This document shows positions 1-5,627 of a stretch of 10,538 nucleotides of DNA, piece by piece. Made by a program: the position numbers and the translations under genes. The stretch spans positions 1 through 10,538 of the forward strand of contig JBCBZE010000094.1 in assembly GCA_039815505.1 (NCBI GenBank), in the 5' to 3' direction. The stretch comes from CANLWN01 sp039815505. GTDB taxonomy: Bacteria > Bacteroidota > Bacteroidia > Flavobacteriales > Flavobacteriaceae. Within the stretch, counting starts at the first letter, position 1; each line of letters begins with the position of its first letter. Under the pieces are notes generated by a model. The model made no database searches. It was given only the letters and a program-made list of their open reading frames with translations, and was not told the DNA's origin.

Positions 1-161
1 GCAACAAACCTTCCCTCGTGCACGGCAAAGGCCTCTGCTTTGGAAAAGTCGTCATCAACCGTATAAATGTTGGCGTTAAGAACAATAAGGTCCACTCTTT
101 TCTTATTGGGACCGCAACCTATAAGGATAATAGATGATACTAGGAAACACAGTTTTTTCAT
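1..161 (-). CDS. Amidohydrolase lipoprotein (YtcJ / amidohydrolase-3 type), N-terminal fragment
   Basis: Only the first 53 codons are in the window; the gene continues past the left edge. The protein starts with a short lipoprotein signal peptide: Lys-Lys at residues 2-3, a hydrophobic stretch, then a lipobox L-I-G-C with the acylated Cys at residue 16. It is therefore predicted to be membrane-anchored outside the cytoplasm. After the signal comes DLIVLNANIYTVD and then an AEAFAVHEGRFV segment. This is the small N-terminal beta domain that opens metal-dependent amidohydrolases of the YtcJ/amidohydrolase-3 family, which hydrolyse amide or related C-N bonds. The metal-binding barrel lies outside the window, so the catalytic residues cannot be checked and the substrate is unknown. 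The start is the first ATG of the frame. A strong Bacteroidota -7 element lies just upstream, and the M20 peptidase gene ends 64 bases upstream on the same strand. Assignment to the superfamily is fairly sure, the subfamily less so. Confidence 0.8.
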   Translation of the reverse strand, partial: MKKLCFLVSSIILIGCGPNKKRVDLIVLNANIYTVDDDFSKAEAFAVHEGRFV

Positions 162-180
162 TAATCGTGAAGTTTAGCTT

Positions 181-188
181 CAAAAATA
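181..188 (-). promoter_or_regulatory. Putative -7 element (TATTTTTG) upstream of the amidohydrolase gene
   Basis: Read on the minus strand this is TATTTTTG, a full match to the Bacteroidota consensus TAnnTTTG. It lies 20-27 bases before the ATG at 161, which would give a leader of only about a dozen bases. No TTTG at the usual 17-23 base spacing is visible upstream; the nearest TTG is 28 bases away. The upstream element is therefore weak and the site is a candidate only. It suggests the amidohydrolase can be transcribed separately from the M20 gene. Confidence 0.4.
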
Positions 189-225
189 AGGTTTTAAGGT
201 GAACATTTTAAAAGACCAATGCACC

Positions 226-1740
226 CTATAATCTTTCGGTCAAAATAGCGATCATTGTTTTGATACCTTCCCTATAATTTCCCAAACGAAGATTCTCATT
301 GGGACTATGTTGATTATTATCCTGATTTACGGTTGGCACGGTAACCGCCGGGACATTCAACATATTGACAAAAGGGGAGATAGGAATAGACCCGCCCGAA
401 GTGCGCTTCATTACTGGGTCCATACCATACGCATTCTTAAGTGCCCGCTGCAACCAGGTACCTACTTCGGAATCATATTCGGTCCTAAACGCCCTATACG
501 AAATTTCAGAGGTAAAAGTAGCTACTTTATCATTCTCCATACGCTGTTTTTTGGTAGGTAAGGTATCCGTTACAAAAAAGCCTTCATTGACCACGTGATT
601 TTTGATTAAATCAATAAGTCTTTCCGGATCGGATTCCAAGACCAACCTAACATCTATTTCAGCTCGTGCCCAGCTAGGAACTATGGTCCTAACCTTTTCA
701 TTGATCCAACCAGACTGCATACCTCTTATATTCAAGGAAGGGTATTGAATTGCTTCTTGATAGTATCGACCTACTTTATCAACACTTCCCAATTGTAACC
801 TATCTCTAATTTCCTTTTCATCATCTGGCACTGCCCTAAGTATTTTTTCCGTATTGGCATCCAAGGAAATACCCTCATAGAATCCAGGAATGGTTACCAA
901 ACCATCATCATCTTTCATAGAGGCCAGCACTTTGGCCAGGCGGAGCGCGGGGTTCGGTGCATAATTACCAAAATGACCACTATGTTGTGGAACAATGGGG
1001 CCGAACGTGGTTAAGGTAATCGTTGCTATTCCCCTGGCTCCGAACGTCAATGTTGGCCTATTCGTTATATGTTTTGGCCCATCGAATATGATCAACATAT
1101 CGGATTTTAGCAACTCCACATTCTCTTCTACCGCACCAGGTAAATGGGGCGAACCCAATTCTTCTTCAAAATCCATAATAACCTTAAGGTTAAAATTGGG
1201 TGATACCTTTTCGTCGGCCAGAGCGTCCAAAGCCGCAAGGAACATAGCTACAGGACCCTTGGCGTCCGATGAAGATCGTGCAAAGATGCGCCAATCATCC
1301 TCATAATCTTGTATTTGTTGCCATGGAATCTCTTTCCATTGCCCGGAAGGGCCTTGTTTCTTTAATACGGGACGATACGGACTTTCTTGAAACCATCTTG
1401 TGGTATCAACGGGTTGACCATCCACTTGAAGGTATATCAAAACGGTTTTATTGGCCTTTTTTACTTTTCGTTCCGCCAGTAACAGTGGGGTTCTTTCCGT
1501 ATCTATTCTTGTAAGGGAAAAATCCCTTGCCATAAACGCCCGCTCGCACCATTGTATATTCTCTTCGATGTCCTCGGCGTATAACGCATCGTTCGGAAGG
1601 CTCAATAGCTCTTTTAGCATTGGAAATGAAGATTTAGCGTAAGTCCGTGACAAGGTGTCCAATCGTTCCCTATCCAAATCTTGGGCAAGAACACTCGAAT
1701 GCAAAAAGAGAATTGCGATGAGGAAAGCTATACTGCGCAT
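226..1740 (-). CDS. Secreted M20-family metallopeptidase (dipeptidase-like)
   Basis: A 504-residue exported hydrolase of the M20/M25/M40 clan. Residues 1-19 form a signal peptide (M-R then a hydrophobic core, ending V-L-A-Q), so it should act in the periplasm or outside. Family landmarks appear in order. The first metal-site region is YLQVDGQP at 103-110. The bridging Asp is D159 in SSDAKGP. The catalytic and ligand Glu pair are E193/E194 in EEELGS, and the second-metal Asp is D220. HSGHFGN at 253-259 is in the lid/dimerisation domain (the HSGxFGG of carnosinase-like enzymes), and the C-terminal metal His is H478 in QHSPNE. Length fits the carnosinase-like M20 dipeptidases. The odd point is Gln105, where the family normally has the first metal-binding His (GHxD). 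Either metal binding is altered or this is a subfamily-wide substitution. The start is the only ATG giving a signal peptide. A promoter-like pair sits 38-68 bases upstream. Substrate unknown; cleavage of dipeptides or N-acyl amino acids is the family expectation. Confidence 0.88.
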   Translation of the reverse strand: MRSIAFLIAILFLHSSVLAQDLDRERLDTLSRTYAKSSFPMLKELLSLPNDALYAEDIEENIQWCERAFMARDFSLTRIDTERTPLLLAERKVKKANKTVLIYLQVDGQPVDTTRWFQESPYRPVLKKQGPSGQWKEIPWQQIQDYEDDWRIFARSSSDAKGPVAMFLAALDALADEKVSPNFNLKVIMDFEEELGSPHLPGAVEENVELLKSDMLIIFDGPKHITNRPTLTFGARGIATITLTTFGPIVPQHSGHFGNYAPNPALRLAKVLASMKDDDGLVTIPGFYEGISLDANTEKILRAVPDDEKEIRDRLQLGSVDKVGRYYQEAIQYPSLNIRGMQSGWINEKVRTIVPSWARAEIDVRLVLESDPERLIDLIKNHVVNEGFFVTDTLPTKKQRMENDKVATFTSEISYRAFRTEYDSEVGTWLQRALKNAYGMDPVMKRTSGGSIPISPFVNMLNVPAVTVPTVNQDNNQHSPNENLRLGNYREGIKTMIAILTERL

Positions 1741-1777
1741 GGATAAAATTATTTACGCTAAAAGATAAGAATTAAAA

Positions 1778-1808
1778 CAAAACGAATATCAACGTAACAC
1801 ATTACAAA
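1778..1808 (-). promoter_or_regulatory. Putative promoter for the M20 peptidase gene
   Basis: On the minus strand TTTG (1808-1805) is followed after 19 bases by TCGTTTTG (1785-1778). This matches the Bacteroidota TTTG / TAnnTTTG promoter with one mismatch, at the second base of the -7 element. The predicted start of transcription is about 30 bases before the ATG at 1740. The element begins just after the stop codon of the NYN gene, so the M20 gene probably has its own promoter rather than depending on read-through. Found by consensus matching only. Confidence 0.4.
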
Positions 1809-1814
1809 AATTGA

Positions 1815-2576
1815 TTATCCCCTGGTTCTGGATTTATGTGCTTCCTTAATCTTGACATAGATTAATTTTCTACGCCCCTTGGCATCCTCTCTGCGCTCTA
1901 TTTCAAAATTTTCAATGGAACTTATCAAAGGGGTCAATTTTTGAAAACCATAGTTGCGGGAATCAAAATTAGGTTGTTTCTTTTGCAGTAAACTGCCCAC
2001 ATCGCCTAAAAAGGCCCAACCGTCATCGTCGGCCACATCATCTATTGTGGTAGCGATCAACTTTATTTCCCTGGGCGTTACCTTATCAAAGGTGTCCTTG
2101 GGAATATCTTTGTCCTCAACGGCTTCCAATGCATTGGGCGATGATTGTTTTTTAAGAATCTCTATATAGATAAACTTGTCACAGGCCACAATAAAAGGGT
2201 TGGGTGTTTTCTTTTCGCCGATACCAAAAACTTGCATACCCGCTTCTCGAAGTCTTGTGGCCAAACGGGTAAAGTCGCTATCACTGGAGACCAGACAAAA
2301 TCCATTCACTTTTCCTGAATATAATATATCCATTGCATCTATGATCATGGCAGAATCAGTGGCGTTCTTTCCCTTGGTATAACCATATTGCTGTATGGGT
2401 GTAATGGCGTTCTCCAGTAGTACATTCTTCCATTTATTAAGCTTGGGATTGGTCCAATCCCCATAGATGCGTTTTATGGTGGGATTACCATATTTGGCAA
2501 TTTCTTCCATCATTTCCTTTACGTAGGCCGCAGGTATATTATCGCCATCGATTAAGACTGCTAATTTTACGTCCAT
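1815..2576 (-). CDS. NYN-domain (PIN-like) putative ribonuclease with C-terminal OST-HTH/LOTUS-like domain
   Basis: A 253-residue cytoplasmic protein with no signal peptide. The N-terminal part, about residues 4-140, is a NYN domain of the LabA/DUF88 type. It has the opening strand with VLIDGDN (D10, D12), a middle ATDSAMIIDAMD segment (D74, D80) and SSDSDF at 98-102 (D99, D101). The family clusters such acidic residues for Mg-dependent RNA cleavage. After a variable linker around 142-165, residues 166-245 (TPREIKLIATTID, DDDGWAFLGDVGSLLQKK, then FDSRNYGFQKLTPLI) resemble an OST-HTH/LOTUS winged helix, a presumed RNA-binding module in bacteria and eukaryotes. The tail is basic. The domain order NYN then OST-HTH is a known architecture; the target RNA is not known. 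It lies between the OmpA-like gene (79 bases upstream) and the M20 gene (74 bases downstream), with no evident functional tie to either. NYN assignment is strong, the C-terminal domain likely. Confidence 0.87.
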   Translation of the reverse strand: MDVKLAVLIDGDNIPAAYVKEMMEEIAKYGNPTIKRIYGDWTNPKLNKWKNVLLENAITPIQQYGYTKGKNATDSAMIIDAMDILYSGKVNGFCLVSSDSDFTRLATRLREAGMQVFGIGEKKTPNPFIVACDKFIYIEILKKQSSPNALEAVEDKDIPKDTFDKVTPREIKLIATTIDDVADDDGWAFLGDVGSLLQKKQPNFDSRNYGFQKLTPLISSIENFEIERREDAKGRRKLIYVKIKEAHKSRTRG

Positions 2577-2655
2577 AAGTGGTCTTTACTTTTTTACAAA
2601 ATACGGGTATTAAAACAGAAAAGCGAGGGGAATGGGAATTAATATGCTATAGCCG

Positions 2656-3741
2656 CTAATCCTCAATAAATTGGGTCATCACAAATTCTACCCTACGATT
2701 GGCTTTTCGGCCTTCATCGGTGAAACTAGTATCGATAGGAAGTTTGTTGCCATGACCTTTCCAAGCAATCCGTTCTGCCGAAAGCCCTAAGCCAATCAAA
2801 TATTGAGCCACGGCCTTGGCCCTTTTTTGTGATAAAAATTGATTATAGGCATCCGAACCCAGATCATCCGTGTGTCCCAGAATGGTCAATTGCAAATCTG
2901 GATTGTCCATTAAATGCCCATACACTTTGTAAAGATCCGCCTTAGCCTTTGGCAGCAAGCTGTACGTATCGAATTTAAACAATACTTGATCTAGTACATA
3001 GGGGGTGCCAGGTTCAAATTCAACGATATTCCCAAGTTGTATGTTATCCAAATAGTAATAGGCGTAAGTGGCCGTTTCCTTCCCGGAGTTATTGATTTTT
3101 TTCCGTTTTGTGGTCCTGTTGTTCTTAAAATTCCCAAATACCAAAAAACCTTCATTTCCATAGGCTTCAAATTCTGTGGATACCTGCATCCACTTTTTTT
3201 TATCCGAACAAAACTCCTCCGTTTTTAACTCAACCATATGGAAGGGGTTATCGGCCACCTTGAACAGACGCGTTCTAGAAAGCGCTCTTTTGGTGTCAAT
3301 AGAAAGGGGCTTCTCGGTAAAGAGCATTTCCATATCCTTAATGGCATAGTTGGAATCTTCCGATAGGCTTATCTGAAATTGTAATCGGTATTTTTCACCC
3401 TTGATCAACGTTTGGCGCAGCTTTACCTGCATATACTCCCTATAATCGTTTGGTGCGTATAAATACAATCCGGCATAGGCTTCACCTTCCTGCGGTAATT
3501 GCTCTCCCTTAAAATTTAAAGGAACCCCCATTTTGGAATTGCTACAGGTATTAAAATAATCCGTAGTACCCAAAGTAGGCGCGGACCAATATTGGCTATC
3601 CATATTTAAGTTGCTCATTTTGGAGGGGCAATCCTTAAAATCCTCAAAACCACCGTTGGGCACAAGGTTCTGTGACTTGGAACTATGTACGGATACCGCA
3701 CAAAAAAATACCGTTATTATCTTTAATCGCAAGGGTGACAT
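2656..3741 (-). CDS. OmpA-family outer-membrane/peptidoglycan-associated protein with a Bacteroidota N-terminal domain
   Basis: A 361-residue exported protein. I chose the ATG at 3741 rather than the longer frame opening at 3831. The shorter start gives a clean signal peptide (MSPLRLK, hydrophobic core, S-K-S-Q cleavage region) with GGGAG just upstream, whereas the extra 30 residues are not signal-like. The mature protein opens with NLVPNGGFEDF. Residues 25-240 form a mostly beta domain with features I associate with Bacteroidota envelope proteins: GTTDYFNTC, GEAYAGLYLY, YREYMQVKL, and a Tyr-rich YAYYYLDNI near its end. The C-terminal 115 residues, from about 247, are a classical OmpA/MotB domain. 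It has the strand LFKFDTYSLLPKAKADL, GHTDDLG at 289-295, LSQKRA and NRRVEF at 348-353. D292 and R307 match the Asp/Arg pair that binds diaminopimelate in peptidoglycan. It probably tethers an envelope complex to the cell wall. It follows the barrel gene but has its own leader of about 120 bases. Confidence 0.88.
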   Translation of the reverse strand: MSPLRLKIITVFFCAVSVHSSKSQNLVPNGGFEDFKDCPSKMSNLNMDSQYWSAPTLGTTDYFNTCSNSKMGVPLNFKGEQLPQEGEAYAGLYLYAPNDYREYMQVKLRQTLIKGEKYRLQFQISLSEDSNYAIKDMEMLFTEKPLSIDTKRALSRTRLFKVADNPFHMVELKTEEFCSDKKKWMQVSTEFEAYGNEGFLVFGNFKNNRTTKRKKINNSGKETATYAYYYLDNIQLGNIVEFEPGTPYVLDQVLFKFDTYSLLPKAKADLYKVYGHLMDNPDLQLTILGHTDDLGSDAYNQFLSQKRAKAVAQYLIGLGLSAERIAWKGHGNKLPIDTSFTDEGRKANRRVEFVMTQFIED

Positions 3742-3764
3742 TTCTCCCGAATATGTTCCATACC

Positions 3765-3777
3765 ATTGATAATCAAT
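3765..3777. repeat. 13-base palindrome in the OmpA-like leader
   Basis: ATTGATAATCAAT is a perfect inverted repeat with a single central base. It lies 24-36 bases before the chosen ATG of the OmpA-like gene, downstream of the candidate promoter. It could be an operator or a weak hairpin covering the ribosome landing area. A palindrome this short and AT-rich can also arise by chance. Confidence 0.3.
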
Positions 3778-3830
3778 AGTTATGGACATGGTTTCTTGGA
3801 CTAAAATAAAAAATAGTGTTATAAATAACA

Positions 3831-3861
3831 CAAAAACACCATCATTTTAGACCAAATACAA
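3831..3861 (-). promoter_or_regulatory. Putative promoter for the OmpA-like gene
   Basis: On the minus strand TTG (3861-3859) is followed after 20 bases by TGTTTTTG (3838-3831), one mismatch from TAnnTTTG. It sits immediately after the stop codon of the barrel gene. Transcription would begin roughly 85 bases before the ATG at 3741, leaving a leader that contains the 13-base palindrome. If real, the OmpA-like gene can be expressed apart from the TPR-barrel pair. Consensus match only. Confidence 0.35.
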
Positions 3862-3862
3862 C

Positions 3863-5626
3863 CTAAAAATCGAACTTATAGGTAATGCCGGCCAGTGCCT
3901 GGAAACTCTGCACGCGAAAGTTGGCCCAACGCTGGTAGTCGTTATTGGCAATATTTGAAGCCTTTACAAAAATGGATAATTGTTCATTAAGCCTATAACC
4001 TACATGTGCGTTGGCATCAAAAAAACTATCCAAGTTAACCGCGTCAACGGTAAAAGGTGCAGGATCAATGTTTTGGGTAATCTGCTGAATCACATCTTCT
4101 CGTTCCCCTACATAAAACAAATTGGCGCCCAAGAACCACTTCTCCCCGATTTGATAATCCATAAAAAGTGAACCTTTAACTTCCGGTAAATTCCAAGCGG
4201 GATTGTTCGTTTCTGTATTAAAACTATAGAACTCTGCATTAATACCTAATGTAAAATTGCGATTAACATCTACATTCAGTTCACCAAAAAAGCCCAAAGT
4301 CTTAACATCATCATAAAATATTTGAAAGGAATTACCATAGAAATACCCATTTTCATCGTTCCTGAACAAATTTTCAGGATTCAGTAAAAACAGCGGTTTA
4401 CGGTTTTCCGCTTTATACGATCCTTTGAGGTTATAGCTAAGGTTGGGCAATAACTTTCCCTTTAGGCCCACATAGGCATCATATTGTTGATCCGTAGGTT
4501 CAATCTGCAATGTTGGAGACACGTATGGGTTGTCCTGCACAAAATCATAATAGGAGTTTTGACGCAGCTCTCCCTCGATACCCCCATAAGCTATTACCGT
4601 TTCATCCACCAGACGATAAGATGCGGTTATCGCCGGAAAAATATAAAAATTACTATCACTATTTTCCGTATCCGATCCATAGACAAGGCTAGCACCCAAG
4701 TTTATGGTAAGGTCGTCCCGTAATATCAATAAACTTGGGGTAATACCCGCTTGTATCTGACTATAATCCATACCCGACTGGTTGGCGGTATTGTTCAAAA
4801 CCGCATTTTCAAAATTACCGTTAACATAGTCCAGCTTTCCTTTTAAGGTTACCATTTCATCCGTAATGGGTAATTCAAAAGTGGGTTCCAAAATTACTCT
4901 GTTTTCACCGGATTCGGCCGAATCCCAAAAACGTCGCAAAAGGAGCTTCCCACTTTTAAAAGGGGAGTCCTCTAGATTAATATGTGCTGCTGCCTGGGCG
5001 TTAAAATAGTTCTGTTGCTCGTCTATTCCGTTTATCGTCTCCTCGTCGAAAACACCTAATGGAATACCATACCAATTGTACAATTGGTGTTGTAATGCTA
5101 TATCCGCTCCCCAATCCATATCCCTGTCCCTCTTGGCATAGGAAGCCTCTAATTTGGAGTTATAAAAATCGGTATCCAATACGGTGTCGTCGATATCTCC
5201 CCTAGAGGAATGATGATTAAACCCTACCACTATCTTATCCTCTCCCCTGTTCAGGTCCCTGCTGGTATAAAAATCTACCAAGGCATTATTAAAGTTTCCC
5301 AGTCCTACCGAAGCATAGGAATTGTATAGAACTGGCGGAGGGGCCTTTTTTACAGCGGACGCTTTGCCTTTGGCGGGCGTAAAGGTAGAAGCCACGGGTA
5401 CGGAAAATATACTATAGTTTATCTTCTTTTTTTGCAATACGATGGAATCGTTCAGATTGGGAACCGATTTCACTTTAAAAGCATCCGAAACCGTGGGTGA
5501 ATACGGTCTCACCACCGTAACCGTTTCGGTTCCGATATCATCCTTTTCCTGCCCCATACTCCAGTGAAAAAGACCTAAGATCAGAAATGTCGTAAAAATA
5601 TGCCTTTGCATAGGTGTTATATTCAT
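3863..5626 (-). CDS. TonB-receptor-like outer-membrane beta-barrel lacking a plug domain
   Basis: An outer-membrane protein of about 587 residues. Three in-frame ATGs (5638, 5626, 5611) compete. I prefer 5626 because the upstream stop and this ATG form TAATATG, which favours reinitiation, but 5611 gives a more usual signal peptide (MQRHIFTTFLILGLFHWSMG). The mature N-terminus is acidic and contains GTETVTVVRPYSPTV, in which ETVTVV resembles a TonB box. A Lys/Pro-rich segment follows (TPAKGKASAVKKAPPP). Then come long alternating beta strands rich in Tyr, Asn and Asp to the C-terminus GITYKFDF, whose terminal Phe is typical of BAM-inserted barrels. The strands resemble the barrel half of TonB-dependent receptors. 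There is no room for the roughly 130-residue plug between the signal peptide and the first strand near residue 105. The gene directly follows the TPR gene and is probably co-transcribed with it. Function unknown: possibly a transporter, channel or assembly factor. Barrel assignment is strong, role uncertain. Confidence 0.85.
   Translation of the reverse strand: MNITPMQRHIFTTFLILGLFHWSMGQEKDDIGTETVTVVRPYSPTVSDAFKVKSVPNLNDSIVLQKKKINYSIFSVPVASTFTPAKGKASAVKKAPPPVLYNSYASVGLGNFNNALVDFYTSRDLNRGEDKIVVGFNHHSSRGDIDDTVLDTDFYNSKLEASYAKRDRDMDWGADIALQHQLYNWYGIPLGVFDEETINGIDEQQNYFNAQAAAHINLEDSPFKSGKLLLRRFWDSAESGENRVILEPTFELPITDEMVTLKGKLDYVNGNFENAVLNNTANQSGMDYSQIQAGITPSLLILRDDLTINLGASLVYGSDTENSDSNFYIFPAITASYRLVDETVIAYGGIEGELRQNSYYDFVQDNPYVSPTLQIEPTDQQYDAYVGLKGKLLPNLSYNLKGSYKAENRKPLFLLNPENLFRNDENGYFYGNSFQIFYDDVKTLGFFGELNVDVNRNFTLGINAEFYSFNTETNNPAWNLPEVKGSLFMDYQIGEKWFLGANLFYVGEREDVIQQITQNIDPAPFTVDAVNLDSFFDANAHVGYRLNEQLSIFVKASNIANNDYQRWANFRVQSFQALAGITYKFDF
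5071..5088. repeat. 18-base perfect palindrome inside the barrel gene
   Basis: ACCAATTGTACAATTGGT reads identically on both strands with no central spacer. It lies in the coding region and encodes the QLYNW stretch of an early barrel strand. It could be a protein-binding site or an mRNA hairpin. One such palindrome in a window of this size is only mildly unexpected by chance, so no function is claimed. Confidence 0.6.
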
Positions 5627-5627
5627 A

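Noticed and set aside
995..1306. Plus-strand open frame of 103 codons opposite the M20 gene
   Set aside because: It lies fully antisense to a well-supported gene, its translation shows no family features, and no promoter supports it. It is a shadow of the real frame.
2577..2655. Promoter for the NYN gene
   Set aside because: The best -7 candidate (GTATTTTG on the minus strand) has two mismatches and no TTTG or TTG at suitable spacing. The gene may be read from the OmpA-like promoter.
3742..3831. Longer start of the OmpA-like gene at 3831
   Set aside because: The extra 30 residues include polar and aromatic residues ahead of a second, proper signal peptide. The ATG at 3741 has a GGGAG just upstream and gives a normal exported N-terminus.
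4361..4378. Hairpin CCTGAA-6-TTCAGG as a possible terminator
   Set aside because: It lies in the middle of the barrel coding region and has no U-run after it in the direction of transcription.
3863..5626. PorP/SprF-type gliding/T9SS barrel
   Set aside because: It is much longer than that family, its N-terminal region with ETVTVVRPYSPTV does not fit, and no other secretion or gliding genes are present.
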